Part shown: in pieces, positions 26,042 through 35,131 of the stretch | How the letters are laid out: every line of letters begins with the position of its first letter | Numbering within the stretch: the stretch's first letter is position 1 | Source: Bacillus sp. FJAT-28004 | Lineage (GTDB): Bacteria > Bacillota > Bacilli > Paenibacillales > Paenibacillaceae | Assembly (NCBI RefSeq): GCF_001280845.1 | Contig: NZ_LGHP01000001.1 | Span: 3,436,418 to 3,500,417 of the forward strand | Reading direction: 5' to 3' | Length of the DNA stretch: 64,000 bases | Position numbers and translations under genes: made by a program | Notes under the pieces: model-generated | The model's database searches: none | What the model was told of the DNA's origin: nothing | What the model saw: only the letters and a program-made list of their open reading frames with translations

Positions 26042-27100
26042 TTACACCTCGTTATGTTCGTGATACAAAACACTTTCAGTAACGAAAGTTTTTGCCTGAG
26101 CTTTATCATCATATAAGCCATATGCGAGCATGAGCTTAGTTATGGCAGCCTCAACCGACAGCTTCTCAATGACAATCGCACCCGCCTCTATTAAACGAAG
26201 TGAAGACGAGTAAAGGGCAGCTGAACGATCTCGAATCGGACATATGTATACATCAATGCCAAGCTCTGTACAGTTCGCAATAAACGCAGGAAGCGAGTAT
26301 GGTCCCTCCTCTATCGCGCTTGCTGTGCCCGAGTGATGCAGATCATGGAGAATAGCCTTCGGCCGAATCGTTGTAAAATCATATAGTGAATAGTTCAAGC
26401 CCGGATATGGCCTAATATAAACGATGCTGGAATCGAGTTTAAGTGTGTCCGGCTCCCAAGCAAAAGATGCTTTAAGCTTGGTCTTCAGTGCTTCAGGACT
26501 AGGATTTCTCTCATGCTCAAGCCAGTTGAACACACGGTCTGCCATCTTTCCGTACGGCACTCCGTAGGGGCTGCCAAATTGATCCGTGAAGGAGGCAGCT
26601 TGCGTCACTCTCGTTGCAAGGTAAACAAGCGGAATACCTTTATCATCTTCGTAAATGACAAATACGCCCGGCAGCTGCATATCCGCAACAAAGTCGATCG
26701 CATTCGCAAAGTTGCGGCGTCCATTGCTTCTTTCATCGTCAACGGGGTAATTGCTTGCTGTCAGCACAATTGGAATTTTGGTATCTGCAAACAAATAGCC
26801 GATCATCGCAGCGCTATAGGTCAGTGTATCCGAACCATGAGTGATGACTAAACCAGCATATACCTCTGAATCTACACCTCGGACAGCTTCTGCAAGCGCG
26901 ATCCAATCCTCTGTCGTCATATTTTCACTTAACAAGTTAAGCGGCTGTATCGCATCAAGTTTGATATCATCTCGCTGCTCAGCACTATTGCTATAATCAT
27001 CTATAAGCGAGTATGAGCCCGCGTCATTAACATCGATGCCTTTTCCCTGCTTCTTGCTTCCAATGGTCCCGCCTGTAAAAACAACTAATAACTGCTTCAC
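26042..27100 (-). CDS. L-asparaginase
   Basis: 352 residues, larger than the usual 320-340. Both active-site motifs are present: TGGTIGSK with Thr12 at the N-terminus and ITHGSDTLTYSA with the second Thr, followed by Asp and the later Lys region. It lacks a signal peptide, so cytoplasmic hydrolysis of asparagine to aspartate and ammonia is expected. The start is GTG with GGAGGAA seven bases before. First gene of an operon with the VOC and bcp genes. A 16-bp palindrome lies 26-41 bases upstream. Confidence 0.9.
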   Translation of the reverse strand: MKQLLVVFTGGTIGSKKQGKGIDVNDAGSYSLIDDYSNSAEQRDDIKLDAIQPLNLLSENMTTEDWIALAEAVRGVDSEVYAGLVITHGSDTLTYSAAMIGYLFADTKIPIVLTASNYPVDDERSNGRRNFANAIDFVADMQLPGVFVIYEDDKGIPLVYLATRVTQAASFTDQFGSPYGVPYGKMADRVFNWLEHERNPSPEALKTKLKASFAWEPDTLKLDSSIVYIRPYPGLNYSLYDFTTIRPKAILHDLHHSGTASAIEEGPYSLPAFIANCTELGIDVYICPIRDRSAALYSSSLRLIEAGAIVIEKLSVEAAITKLMLAYGLYDDKAQAKTFVTESVLYHEHNEV

Positions 27101-27125
27101 AAATGTTCCTCCTTATTGTCCTGCA

Positions 27126-27141
27126 ATCGCTAGCTAGCGAT
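27126..27141. promoter_or_regulatory. perfect 16-bp palindrome upstream of the asparaginase gene
   Basis: ATCGCTAGCTAGCGAT is fully self-complementary, 26-41 bases before the GTG start, in the 5' leader or promoter end. It may be an operator or a short RNA hairpin; no matching regulator is known to me. Confidence 0.35.
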
Positions 27142-27262
27142 AAAAAAAAGATAACTTCTACTATCGTATATGCGTATCTCTATTCTGGTCAAGGCACAAG
27201 ATCTATCCTTACATGTTGCCCTGTCCAACTCGCTTCATACGATATTCGAATCCCTATTCCTA

Positions 27263-27289
27263 CAAACAAAAGGAGGTGCCGTCAGGCAC
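27263..27289 (-). terminator. weak terminator after the solute-binding protein gene
   Basis: Stem GTGCC/GGCAC (27276-27289), loop GTCA, followed on the minus strand by CTCCTTTTGTTTG. Short stem, so moderate support only. Confidence 0.4.
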
Positions 27290-27324
27290 TTGTTTCTTGC
27301 ATGCCCGCTGCATCCTCCATTCGT

Positions 27325-28656
27325 TTAATCTCCTTCCGGCTTTCTCTGCTGCTGCCAAAAAACATCGAACTGCTTCAGCAACTCTTCCGTCGAAATCGTA
27401 TTCATCAAATACTGTCGACCCACATCTGTACCCATTTGAAAAAAATCACTATAATTTTTATAATGGCTCGGTTTTTTTACACCTTGAAAACGGTCTGGGT
27501 TATTTGCCATCAACATATAAGGGGCATACGGCCCTGTAGAATACTTTTCTTCTTCAATCGTATTGTTATAGATGGAAATGACTCCTGATGCATCAGCAAA
27601 GGCGCGATTGTTCTCGATCGACGACAGATAAGAAATGAATTTCCAAGCCTCATCTTTATGCTTAGACCCGGAAGCAATCCCCCAGCCGGCTGCACCCATG
27701 TTGTAATGCGAGATCCCATCAGGTCCGGTTGGCAAAGGGGCTGTTGCCCACTGGTTGTTCTTTAGCTTTTCCTTAATAACACCCATCACATCTGAATCCT
27801 GTATAAGCAAAGCCGCTTTGCCGTTCACAAACGCCTGAACCTGTTCATTGAAACCCCAATCTATGGACGCTGGATCTGAAATCTCAGCATAAATCTTTCG
27901 GTAAAGCTCAATAGCCTCAGCTGCGTGATCACCTGAGTAAATCGTCGTACCATCCATCTTGAACATGGAATCGCTTATGGAGACATTCTTTCCGTTATAG
28001 TCTTGAATAATAGTAGACAATGTATTAGCCGCACCTCTGCCGCCGCGAAAGGAAAAGCCGTATATCCCTTCCTCCGGCTTCGTCAACTGCTTACCGACAA
28101 AAAAGAGCTGTTCCCATGTTTCTGGAATTTGCAGCGCTTTGGCATCGAACCAATCCTTGCGGTAATAGAGCATCACTTGATAGAGACTGCTCGGAATGTA
28201 AAAGGTGACATCGCCTACATCCCTAGACATCAGCTTTGCATTATTATTAAGAAGCATATAATTGCTCCATGATGAAATATAGCTCTCCAAGCTTGTAATC
28301 AGACCGCGCGCTGCAAGTTGATGTACCGTAACGTCGCGCACTTCCACGATATCGACCTTTTGCTGCTGCTCCAGCATCGACAATATCGTCTGATCAGCCG
28401 TGTCGTAATCTGGCGTTATTCTCACAATCTCGATATTCGGATTGTCCATTTCAAATTGTTCAATTATTTTATCGAATTCTACTGTCCGCAGAGGTGTCAT
28501 CAGACTCTCAACCACCTTTAAGGTCACCTTACCCGGTGTTGTTGTCTGTTCGAGCTGTTCCGGACTATCTGAATTAAGCGTACAACCGCTTATGATAGAT
28601 ATCATGATGATTAACGAGAGCGGGTATAGTACCTTGCCCATTTCAGTGAGCTTCAT
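27325..28656 (-). CDS. ABC transporter solute-binding lipoprotein (family 1, sugar type)
   Basis: 443 residues. N-terminal signal peptide with lipobox IISGC (Cys25), so a membrane-anchored extracellular lipoprotein. The mature part has the family 1 pattern: VEFDKIIEQFEMDNPNIEIV, LYQVMLYYRKDWFDAKALQIPETWEQL, and GAAGWGIASGSKHKDEAWKFISYLSS near the C-terminal hinge. Such proteins deliver sugars or polyols to an ABC importer, but no permease or ATPase gene is nearby. GGGAGG precedes the ATG at 28656. It lies 136 bases downstream of the Btr-like regulator gene, same strand. Confidence 0.88.
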   Translation of the reverse strand: MKLTEMGKVLYPLSLIIMISIISGCTLNSDSPEQLEQTTTPGKVTLKVVESLMTPLRTVEFDKIIEQFEMDNPNIEIVRITPDYDTADQTILSMLEQQQKVDIVEVRDVTVHQLAARGLITSLESYISSWSNYMLLNNNAKLMSRDVGDVTFYIPSSLYQVMLYYRKDWFDAKALQIPETWEQLFFVGKQLTKPEEGIYGFSFRGGRGAANTLSTIIQDYNGKNVSISDSMFKMDGTTIYSGDHAAEAIELYRKIYAEISDPASIDWGFNEQVQAFVNGKAALLIQDSDVMGVIKEKLKNNQWATAPLPTGPDGISHYNMGAAGWGIASGSKHKDEAWKFISYLSSIENNRAFADASGVISIYNNTIEEEKYSTGPYAPYMLMANNPDRFQGVKKPSHYKNYSDFFQMGTDVGRQYLMNTISTEELLKQFDVFWQQQRKPEGD

Positions 28657-28792
28657 AAAATCCCTCCCGATCAAAAAATAATGATTCATAACCATTACTT
28701 TATTTATCGGTTACACGTGCTTATAACAATACAGCTGTCTTCTTCTTTTTTTGCAGCATATCACAGTAAATAAATAGGACGATTGCTCGCAT

Positions 28793-30343
28793 CTATTGCG
28801 CATAACTCATCACATGCCTCACTGTCTCATCGATGAGCCCATCATGGACGGTAGGATTATAATTTAGCCGGTCATGATAACCGATAAATATACATCTTCT
28901 TCGTGCATCCTTTTCCCTCAAGCGGCGCCAACGCGCTTCCAGCTGATTGCAGTAATCACGGGAAGACTCCGCTGGTACTAGGAAGAGAACACTGCTGCAG
29001 CCCAGATCAGCAATCTCCCTTAACGAGCTTGTATCGAGAAACCCAATCTGGTGTGCTGACTTCGGATATGACATTTGTAAATCGTCATAAAAAAAGTCTT
29101 TCATCTTGCGGCGGCGCGGGCCAAATATACGAAAGCCAGTTTTTCCAGCATGAACAATTAGGATGGGCTCATCGCCTAGACTGTTTTTGAGCTGTGTACG
29201 TGCGTTTTCAACTTTCATCTCATAATAGGATAACCAGCGCTCTGCTACCGTGGACAAACCTAGCACTTCGCTAATCTCGATCAGCCGCTCCTTCCAGGAG
29301 TAGGCCTTCCAATCGAGCATCAGAACAGGCGCAATAGCCGAACATGCCGCGTACATATCCTCATCCAGCATACCCGCCAATATTAAATCCGGTTCCGCTT
29401 CACGCAGCTGCTGAAGTACCTTTTCATGCTGATGATTGTTCAGACGAATAAAAGACAAACAAGTTGGCATGCCGATAGCTGATAAGTCCCCTGCAAACAC
29501 AGATACAAGCGTTGCTACTCGTTTCTTCGCAAGCTGGGCGTATTCCGTAGGAGCCAGTCCCATATGTTTCTTAAACAACCGGCTAAAATAGTACTCGTCA
29601 GGATAACCGACGGAATGTGCCACGTCGACAATCGAAGAGGACGTACCCGAGAGCATACGCATAGAAGCATCCAGCCGCAGCTTGGTCATATATTTAAGCG
29701 GAGTAAGTCCCGTATAGCTGCGAAAGGCTTGATAAAAACGACTTGTACTCACACCTGAGGATCTTGCAAGCTCCTCCATATCCATCGGTGAGCTTAATTG
29801 CTCAATCATGAACTGCTTGGCTTGCTCGACGTAGCCAATTAAATCAGCTTCGGTCTCTCTCGGCTGATGGACGGATTGAATAAGCGCTGCGACCATTGCA
29901 TAAAGCTGTGATTGCAGCTGATAGTATAAACCTGCATCGTCAGTGCCGCAGTCGCTTTGAAAGTCCTGAAGCCAGCTTCTGGCTTGAGGCATCCGCAGCA
30001 GCTTTAGTCCCATGCTGTCTCGGTAAGGGAGCGTCTCTGTGACGGCTGCTGGCGACTCGCTTCGGAAGCGGATAAGCACGATTTCAGCTAGCTGGTTACC
30101 CTCATTAAGCAGCGTACATTCACAATGGGACGGAATGAGAAACAGCTCCCCGCCAACTGCTTTTTTAGTCGTGTGCTGCTCCTCCTTCACAATGGCAACC
30201 TTTACTTTATGTTGAAGCACAAACGCAAAGCATTGCTCCTCCCTATTGTTCAGCTGCATATGCTGCAACGACGGGAGCTTTACTTCCTCCGTGCCGATAT
30301 AGGACATTTCACCGTACTTTGTTTGATTCGGTTGCTGCGTCAT
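28793..30343 (-). CDS. AraC-family regulator with siderophore-binding-like C-terminal domain (Btr-like)
   Basis: 516 residues in three parts: an N-terminal cupin-like region to about 165, an AraC double helix-turn-helix (about 180-275; MDMEELARSSGVSTSRFYQAFRSY, VDVAHSVGYPDEYYFSRLFKKHMG), and a C-terminal domain like the periplasmic iron-siderophore binding fold (DLILAGMLDEDMYAACSAIAPVLML). This order matches Bacillus subtilis Btr, which senses bacillibactin and activates siderophore uptake genes. A near-perfect Fur box overlaps its promoter, so it should be made in iron starvation. No siderophore transporter is adjacent here. Confidence 0.9.
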   Translation of the reverse strand: MTQQPNQTKYGEMSYIGTEEVKLPSLQHMQLNNREEQCFAFVLQHKVKVAIVKEEQHTTKKAVGGELFLIPSHCECTLLNEGNQLAEIVLIRFRSESPAAVTETLPYRDSMGLKLLRMPQARSWLQDFQSDCGTDDAGLYYQLQSQLYAMVAALIQSVHQPRETEADLIGYVEQAKQFMIEQLSSPMDMEELARSSGVSTSRFYQAFRSYTGLTPLKYMTKLRLDASMRMLSGTSSSIVDVAHSVGYPDEYYFSRLFKKHMGLAPTEYAQLAKKRVATLVSVFAGDLSAIGMPTCLSFIRLNNHQHEKVLQQLREAEPDLILAGMLDEDMYAACSAIAPVLMLDWKAYSWKERLIEISEVLGLSTVAERWLSYYEMKVENARTQLKNSLGDEPILIVHAGKTGFRIFGPRRRKMKDFFYDDLQMSYPKSAHQIGFLDTSSLREIADLGCSSVLFLVPAESSRDYCNQLEARWRRLREKDARRRCIFIGYHDRLNYNPTVHDGLIDETVRHVMSYAQ

Positions 30344-30381
30344 GCGCGCTCACATCCTTAATAAACAATATTATTTTTTAA

Positions 30382-30411
30382 ATTGTAAATAATAATAATT
30401 ATCATTGTCAA
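30382..30411 (-). promoter_or_regulatory. promoter of the Btr-like regulator with overlapping Fur box
   Basis: Minus-strand -35 TTGACA (30406-30411), 18-base spacer, -10 TACAAT (30382-30387). Overlapping it at 30391-30409 is GACAATGATAATTATTATT, which matches 16 of 19 positions of the classical Fur consensus. Fur with iron would block RNA polymerase here. Confidence 0.75.
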
Positions 30412-30485
30412 TGCTGTAAGAGGAGTAAGCTTATTCCAATTACAGCTGATAAGCGATCCTTTTCGTTTCACAACACCAGTTAGAG

Positions 30486-30514
30486 TTGACGATTCCGAAC
30501 TATCCTTATGATAA
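30486..30514 (+). promoter_or_regulatory. promoter of the padR-like gene
   Basis: -35 TTGACG, 17-base spacer, -10 TGATAA on the plus strand, 18 bases before the start codon. Confidence 0.45.
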
Positions 30515-30531
30515 GACCGAGGTGACTTGAC

Positions 30532-31149
30532 ATGACGACGACTAAAAACGATGCCTCCAAGGTGCATCATCAACATAGTACGGAAAAGCCCAGCGCCAAT
30601 CAGCGCAGCAGCAAGCGTTATTTTGGCCGCGGCGGCGTGAAGGTTGCACTAATGAAGCTGCTTATCATTCAGCCGATGCATGGCTACCAGATGATGAAGG
30701 CTCTAGAGGAGCAGTCTGGCGGACTCTATGTACCGAGCGCTGGTTCCATATATCCCACGCTTCAAATGCTTGTTGAATGCGGATTCGTCTCTGTTCAATT
30801 AGAGGACGGCGGCAAGAAGGTCTATATGATTACCGAGCAAGGCCGTTCCGCCTTGCAGCTGCTTCCCGATAAAACAAGGGGCAATACAACCGAGGACGGC
30901 AGCCCCTCGCCAAAAACCGAATTCATCCGGAATGAGAAAATACGCCTTAAGCTCGGACTATCGAATGAATCCTTCATTCTGCTCAAACTGGTAACACGAG
31001 CCGAGCAAGAAGCTTCCGCCAGCAAGGAGCAAGCCGAAAAGCTCCAACGTCTGCTAAGCGAGCAACAGCAGCAAATCAGCGCATTTCTTAATGGACGCGC
31101 ATCGTATGCGAATGCAGAAATCAATCCATACGATCTGGCTAGACGTTAA
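30532..31149 (+). CDS. PadR family transcriptional regulator
   Basis: 205 residues. After a polar 35-residue N-terminal tail (His, Ser, Lys rich) comes the PadR winged helix: VALMKLLIIQPMHGYQMMKALEE, GGLYVPSAGSIYPTLQMLVECGFV and KKVYMITEQGRSAL. The C-terminal part is Gln/Glu-rich and helical, likely the dimerisation arm. PadR repressors often control adjacent membrane or efflux genes; here the neighbours are the Btr-like gene (divergent) and an MMPL transporter (convergent), so its target is unclear. GAGGTG precedes the ATG. Confidence 0.9.
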   Translation: MTTTKNDASKVHHQHSTEKPSANQRSSKRYFGRGGVKVALMKLLIIQPMHGYQMMKALEEQSGGLYVPSAGSIYPTLQMLVECGFVSVQLEDGGKKVYMITEQGRSALQLLPDKTRGNTTEDGSPSPKTEFIRNEKIRLKLGLSNESFILLKLVTRAEQEASASKEQAEKLQRLLSEQQQQISAFLNGRASYANAEINPYDLARR

Positions 31150-31163
31150 GTATAACAAGAAAA

Positions 31164-31206
31164 GGGTTATCGCATGGGTCTTTGTGACAAAGACCCTGGA
31201 TAACCC
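31164..31206. terminator. bidirectional terminator between padR and the MMPL gene
   Basis: Outer stem GGGTTATC/GATAACCC and inner GGGTCTTTGT/ACAAAGACCC form a long hairpin; the plus strand continues CTCCATTTTAA. It lies between convergent genes. Confidence 0.75.
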
Positions 31207-31219
31207 TCCATTTTAACGA

Positions 31220-34200
31220 TTAATGGGTTGAATCATGTGAGACATGATGCCCCTTAAGTGTGTGACCGCTATGAACGCGATCCGTTTGTTCTGTTTCCTG
31301 TCTGCGCCCCATAAACGGCCACCAGTTAGCTGGTCCGAACGTACGCACCATAACCGGAATGAACAACGGAAGCATCAATAAAGCATAGATGAACAATCCG
31401 CAAAGCACGATCGTCGCTATTTGCAGGAGCGACATTACTCCTGAAGGAAGCATCGCTGCGAATGTTCCGCCTAGAATAACGGCCGCAGACATAATAACCG
31501 TACCCATGTTTTTCATCGCTTCGAGTATCGCTTCCTGAGGTGATAGATGGCGGTACTCCTTAAAGCGATCCATCAAGAAAATACTATAATCAATTCCGAG
31601 TGCGACCAGCATGACAAATCCGAAGAAAGGAACCGCCCAGCTAATGCCTGACTGCCCAAGCAGCCTTACGAAAATGACCTCCGCAATCGCCATCGAGGAA
31701 TAGAATGTAACGAGGAGCGATGCGATCATATAAAGCGGCATGACGATCGAGCGGAACAATAGGATAAGAATGATCGAAATCCCGATCAGCATAAGAATGA
31801 CCGTACGAGAATAATCCGATGCTGATATATTGCTCAAATCGTTATTCATGCTTGTTACTCCGCCGATAGCCACCTGTGCTCCGCTATAATCTGTGCCTTG
31901 AATGGCGCGTTTAGCGGCTGCTTCCAGCCCATCGATCTGAGCCATAGTTTCCTGTGCATACGGATTGCCGTTAAATATGACGTCGAATTTTGCCGTTTGG
32001 CGATCCTCCGACATATACACATTAAGGGCAGTCTGAAACTCCTTGTTCGCAATAGCTTCATCTGGAATATACCAGCCTGTCATTTGCTTATTCGGCGATT
32101 CGGCAAGGCTGTTCAAATAGCCGCCAGCAGAAGTCAGACCATCCGTTACCTGCGTTAAGCCGTCAACGCTTTGATCCAAACCGCTGGTCAATTCACCTAG
32201 TTGATCATTTAAAGATGCGAAGCCTGCTTGAAGCTCCTTCTGTCCATCTGATAGTTCATTAAAGCCCTGCGTGACGCCCGGCAGCTTCGAGACAATTTGA
32301 CCTTGACCTGCAGCTGCCTGCTCAATGCCTTTTTGCAGTTCTCCTAGCCCTGCAGCAAGCTTGCCAAAACCTGAAGCAAGTGCCGTTTGTCCTTCACTTG
32401 CTTGTAAGAAACCAGCATTTGCTTGCGTCATGCCAGCCGAAATACCTGTCAGCTGTTCATTGAGCTGCGACAACTGCCCGCTGATGCCTGCTGCTCCTTC
32501 TTGCAGCTTACCAAGTGCAAGTAATGTTTGTTTGAAAGTCTCATCGTTTTGCAGTTCTGGGTAACTCTCCTGTAGTCCTGTCAGACTTTGCTCTACACCA
32601 GATAAACCGCTCGCAAGCTTCGCCTGCTCAGAGGCAATGGCGCTATAAGCGCCTGTAAGTTGACCAAGACCGCCGCCTAGCTGCTCATAGCTGCTAAGCA
32701 ATTTACGACTCGCGCCCGCCAGCTGCTCCGCGCTCGCTTGCGCCTGCTTCAATCCTTCAGTAAGCTCTCCAGCGCCTGCAGATCCATCTTGCAGCCCTTG
32801 TTGAATCTTTTTCAAACCTGTGCCGAGCTGTACAATTCCAGCCTTCAGCTCATTCGTGCCATTAACGAGCTTGCCCGCGCCATCAACGGCTTCATTTAAT
32901 TTTGGCGCATTCTCGCTTAACGCGCTGCTTGCCTCTGAGAGACCATCCCCGATTTTGCCCAAGCCTTCGCCGCTTTGACCAAGTCCATTCTCAAGGGTGC
33001 TGACTTGATCCGACACGAGAAATTGCTCCATCACTTCACCTGTCGGACGAGTTGCGCTGCGAACAGTCTTGATGCCCCCCGAATTCGCAAGCTCGCGACT
33101 GATTTGCTCCAGTACAGCAAGCCCCTCTGGCGTATCCATTGGCTTATCGGCTTTGACCACCACGGTCGTAGGCAGCGAATCGCCAGGTCCAAAGCTATCC
33201 GAAATAATGTTGAACGCTTTAACGGAGTCATATTTGTCACCAATCTCATCAAGCGAGTTAAAAGAGATTGTGCCTTTGTATGCCGTAAGGAAAGGTACGA
33301 TAATGACAGCCAAAATAACGAGTGCCCACAAAGGCCTTTTTAATGAAAACTTACCTACTGTACCCCACAGCTTGCTCGGCTTATGCTCCAATGATCCTTT
33401 TGCCGGCCAAAACAGTTTTGTGCCCAGCACCGCCATAAAAAACGGTACGATCGTAAACAAAGCGATAAGCAGCACCGCTACCCCGACTGCAACGGCAACC
33501 GCCGAGCGGTAAAGCATAAACGTCGAGAATCCGATTGCAGAGAAGCCAACAAGCACCGCTAAGCCAGAAAATAAAACAGTTCTTCCCGCCGTACGGTAAG
33601 TCTGCACAATTGCTTCTGTCTTATCGCCGCCGCTATGCGTCAGTTCTTCCTTGAAGCGGCTAATAAGCAGGATGCAATAGTCAGTCCCGATTCCAAATAG
33701 TACAGCAACCAAGAAAATTTGCGTGAAGTTCGAAAGGGGGAAATCGAAATATTTGACTAAAAATGAAATAATGGATTGCGAAATTAAGTAAGTAAAACCG
33801 ACTGCTACAAGCGGTACGAGCGGCGCAATTGCAGAACGGAATACAACAAACAAAATAATTAATATAAAACCAAGTGTAATGAACTCTGTTTTCTTAAGCC
33901 CTTCCTGCGAGCTCTGCACAACATCCTCAGAGATCAGCCAGTTGCCCGTATAATAATGTTCCACTTTCACATCCGAAATCGTCTCATAGAGTCCGTCTCT
34001 TAGTTCAGCAAGCTCACGGTCGCCAGCCTCGACATTTACGAGTGCAAGAACGGTGCTTCCGTCCTTGGATACCATTTGCTCCTCAAGCTCTTTGGTATCA
34101 AAGTGAGTCGTCACGGAAAGTACGCCAATAGCCTCGCCTTTGCTCTTCAGCTTATCGATTCCACTCTTCACTTCCACTAAATCGGCGTCAGATAGACCAC

Positions 34201-34435
34201 CATCCTTATGGAATACAAGCACGGTGGCCATTCCGCTGCTGGCACTGGCGCTATCGCCTCCGCCAATAGACTTCTCCAATTCGCTAGCTACTGAAGAAGA
34301 ATAACCATCAGGTACATTAATCTGCCCTTTCGTACGAACAAGCTCCTCCATATTCGGCGCACTGAGCATCAGACCTACTGCTGCAGCAAGCCACAACACC
34401 AAAACAAACCATCTAAACTTCAAAACGGTTCTCAT
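31220..34435 (-). CDS. MMPL/RND-type transporter (YdfJ-like)
   Basis: 1071 residues with 12 membrane helices in two halves. TM2-TM6-like blocks are clear: ITLGFILIILFVVFRSAIAPL and GIGTDYCILLISRFKEE in the first half, VILMLIGISIILILLFRSIVMPLY and ALGIDYSIFLMDRFKEYR in the second; the Asp-Tyr pairs belong to the proton path. Between them, residues about 460-780 form a very long extracellular region rich in Gly-Leu heptads (GLGQLTGAYS, GFGKLAAGLGELQ) like YhgE/Pip proteins. Likely drug or lipid export. It follows marR by 27 bases and is its probable target. Confidence 0.9.
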   Translation of the reverse strand: MRTVLKFRWFVLVLWLAAAVGLMLSAPNMEELVRTKGQINVPDGYSSSVASELEKSIGGGDSASASSGMATVLVFHKDGGLSDADLVEVKSGIDKLKSKGEAIGVLSVTTHFDTKELEEQMVSKDGSTVLALVNVEAGDRELAELRDGLYETISDVKVEHYYTGNWLISEDVVQSSQEGLKKTEFITLGFILIILFVVFRSAIAPLVPLVAVGFTYLISQSIISFLVKYFDFPLSNFTQIFLVAVLFGIGTDYCILLISRFKEELTHSGGDKTEAIVQTYRTAGRTVLFSGLAVLVGFSAIGFSTFMLYRSAVAVAVGVAVLLIALFTIVPFFMAVLGTKLFWPAKGSLEHKPSKLWGTVGKFSLKRPLWALVILAVIIVPFLTAYKGTISFNSLDEIGDKYDSVKAFNIISDSFGPGDSLPTTVVVKADKPMDTPEGLAVLEQISRELANSGGIKTVRSATRPTGEVMEQFLVSDQVSTLENGLGQSGEGLGKIGDGLSEASSALSENAPKLNEAVDGAGKLVNGTNELKAGIVQLGTGLKKIQQGLQDGSAGAGELTEGLKQAQASAEQLAGASRKLLSSYEQLGGGLGQLTGAYSAIASEQAKLASGLSGVEQSLTGLQESYPELQNDETFKQTLLALGKLQEGAAGISGQLSQLNEQLTGISAGMTQANAGFLQASEGQTALASGFGKLAAGLGELQKGIEQAAAGQGQIVSKLPGVTQGFNELSDGQKELQAGFASLNDQLGELTSGLDQSVDGLTQVTDGLTSAGGYLNSLAESPNKQMTGWYIPDEAIANKEFQTALNVYMSEDRQTAKFDVIFNGNPYAQETMAQIDGLEAAAKRAIQGTDYSGAQVAIGGVTSMNNDLSNISASDYSRTVILMLIGISIILILLFRSIVMPLYMIASLLVTFYSSMAIAEVIFVRLLGQSGISWAVPFFGFVMLVALGIDYSIFLMDRFKEYRHLSPQEAILEAMKNMGTVIMSAAVILGGTFAAMLPSGVMSLLQIATIVLCGLFIYALLMLPLFIPVMVRTFGPANWWPFMGRRQETEQTDRVHSGHTLKGHHVSHDSTH

Positions 34436-34462
34436 TTTTGTTCCCCCTCAAATATAATAGAA

Positions 34463-34903
34463 CTAAGGATTCATCATTTCCTTTGCAAGCTTCTCGAAGG
34501 TTTCGATAAAGAAGTTCGCCTCTTGCTCTTCAAAACGATTAATGTATTTGGCCAGCAGCACTTGTATCTTATCCTCCATGCGGTCGCAGACCTGCTTACC
34601 TTCCTCCGTCAGCGCTAAGTAGATAACCCTACGATCCTTCTCATCCGGCAGTCTTTGAATCAAGTTTTTATCAAATAATCGCGTAATGATTGCGGTTATT
34701 GAGCTTTTGCCCACGCAAAAAATGTCGGCTAATTCGGATGAAGTGCTCATCTCCCTCGACCGTAAATAACGAAGTGTTGAAAACTGGTCTACCGTTAGAT
34801 CATCCGGCATTAGCTCGCGGATCATCGCATTTAACCGACGGTTTACGAGGAAATTAGCCGCCTCGTAGCGATCGATCAGTTGTTTCAATGACGCTCGATC
34901 CAC
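34463..34903 (-). CDS. MarR family transcriptional regulator
   Basis: 146 residues. The winged helix is clear: LTVDQFSTLRYLRSREMSTSSELADIFCVGKSSITAIITRL, then the wing LIQRLPDEKDRRVIYLALTEEG. The GTG at 34903 is chosen because AAGGAGG stands eight bases before it; the ATG six codons upstream contains that ribosome site in its own coding sequence and has none of its own. An inverted repeat upstream (34963-34983) is a likely operator. First gene of the marR-MMPL operon, a common repressor-efflux pairing. Confidence 0.9.
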   Translation of the reverse strand: MDRASLKQLIDRYEAANFLVNRRLNAMIRELMPDDLTVDQFSTLRYLRSREMSTSSELADIFCVGKSSITAIITRLFDKNLIQRLPDEKDRRVIYLALTEEGKQVCDRMEDKIQVLLAKYINRFEEQEANFFIETFEKLAKEMMNP

Positions 34904-34962
34904 ACTGGTGTCCTCCTTCATATGCAGCTTCTAAATATCCACGAAATTAATTCTATTGTAAA

Positions 34963-34983
34963 ATAGTTCGATAATAGAACTAT
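34963..34983. promoter_or_regulatory. inverted-repeat operator upstream of marR
   Basis: Perfect arms ATAGTTC and GAACTAT around GATAATA, 60-80 bases before the marR start. The word ATAATAGAACTA from its right half recurs exactly at 34454-34465, at the marR-MMPL junction. Binding by the MarR protein is inference. Confidence 0.6.
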
Positions 34984-35131
34984 ATCAAAGGAATTTATTT
35001 AAAACAACGCCTTAATTTAGAATATATTGTGAACAAATGTATTGTACGGCAAACAAGCCATTTGCTTTTTTCAAGCCTCAATTTATATACTAGTGATGTA
35101 ATCAAACCAACCATTATTGGAGGTATGTCGC

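Noticed and set aside
27103..27588. A plus-strand frame opposite the solute-binding protein gene
   Set aside because: Shadow frame of the well-supported minus-strand lipoprotein gene.
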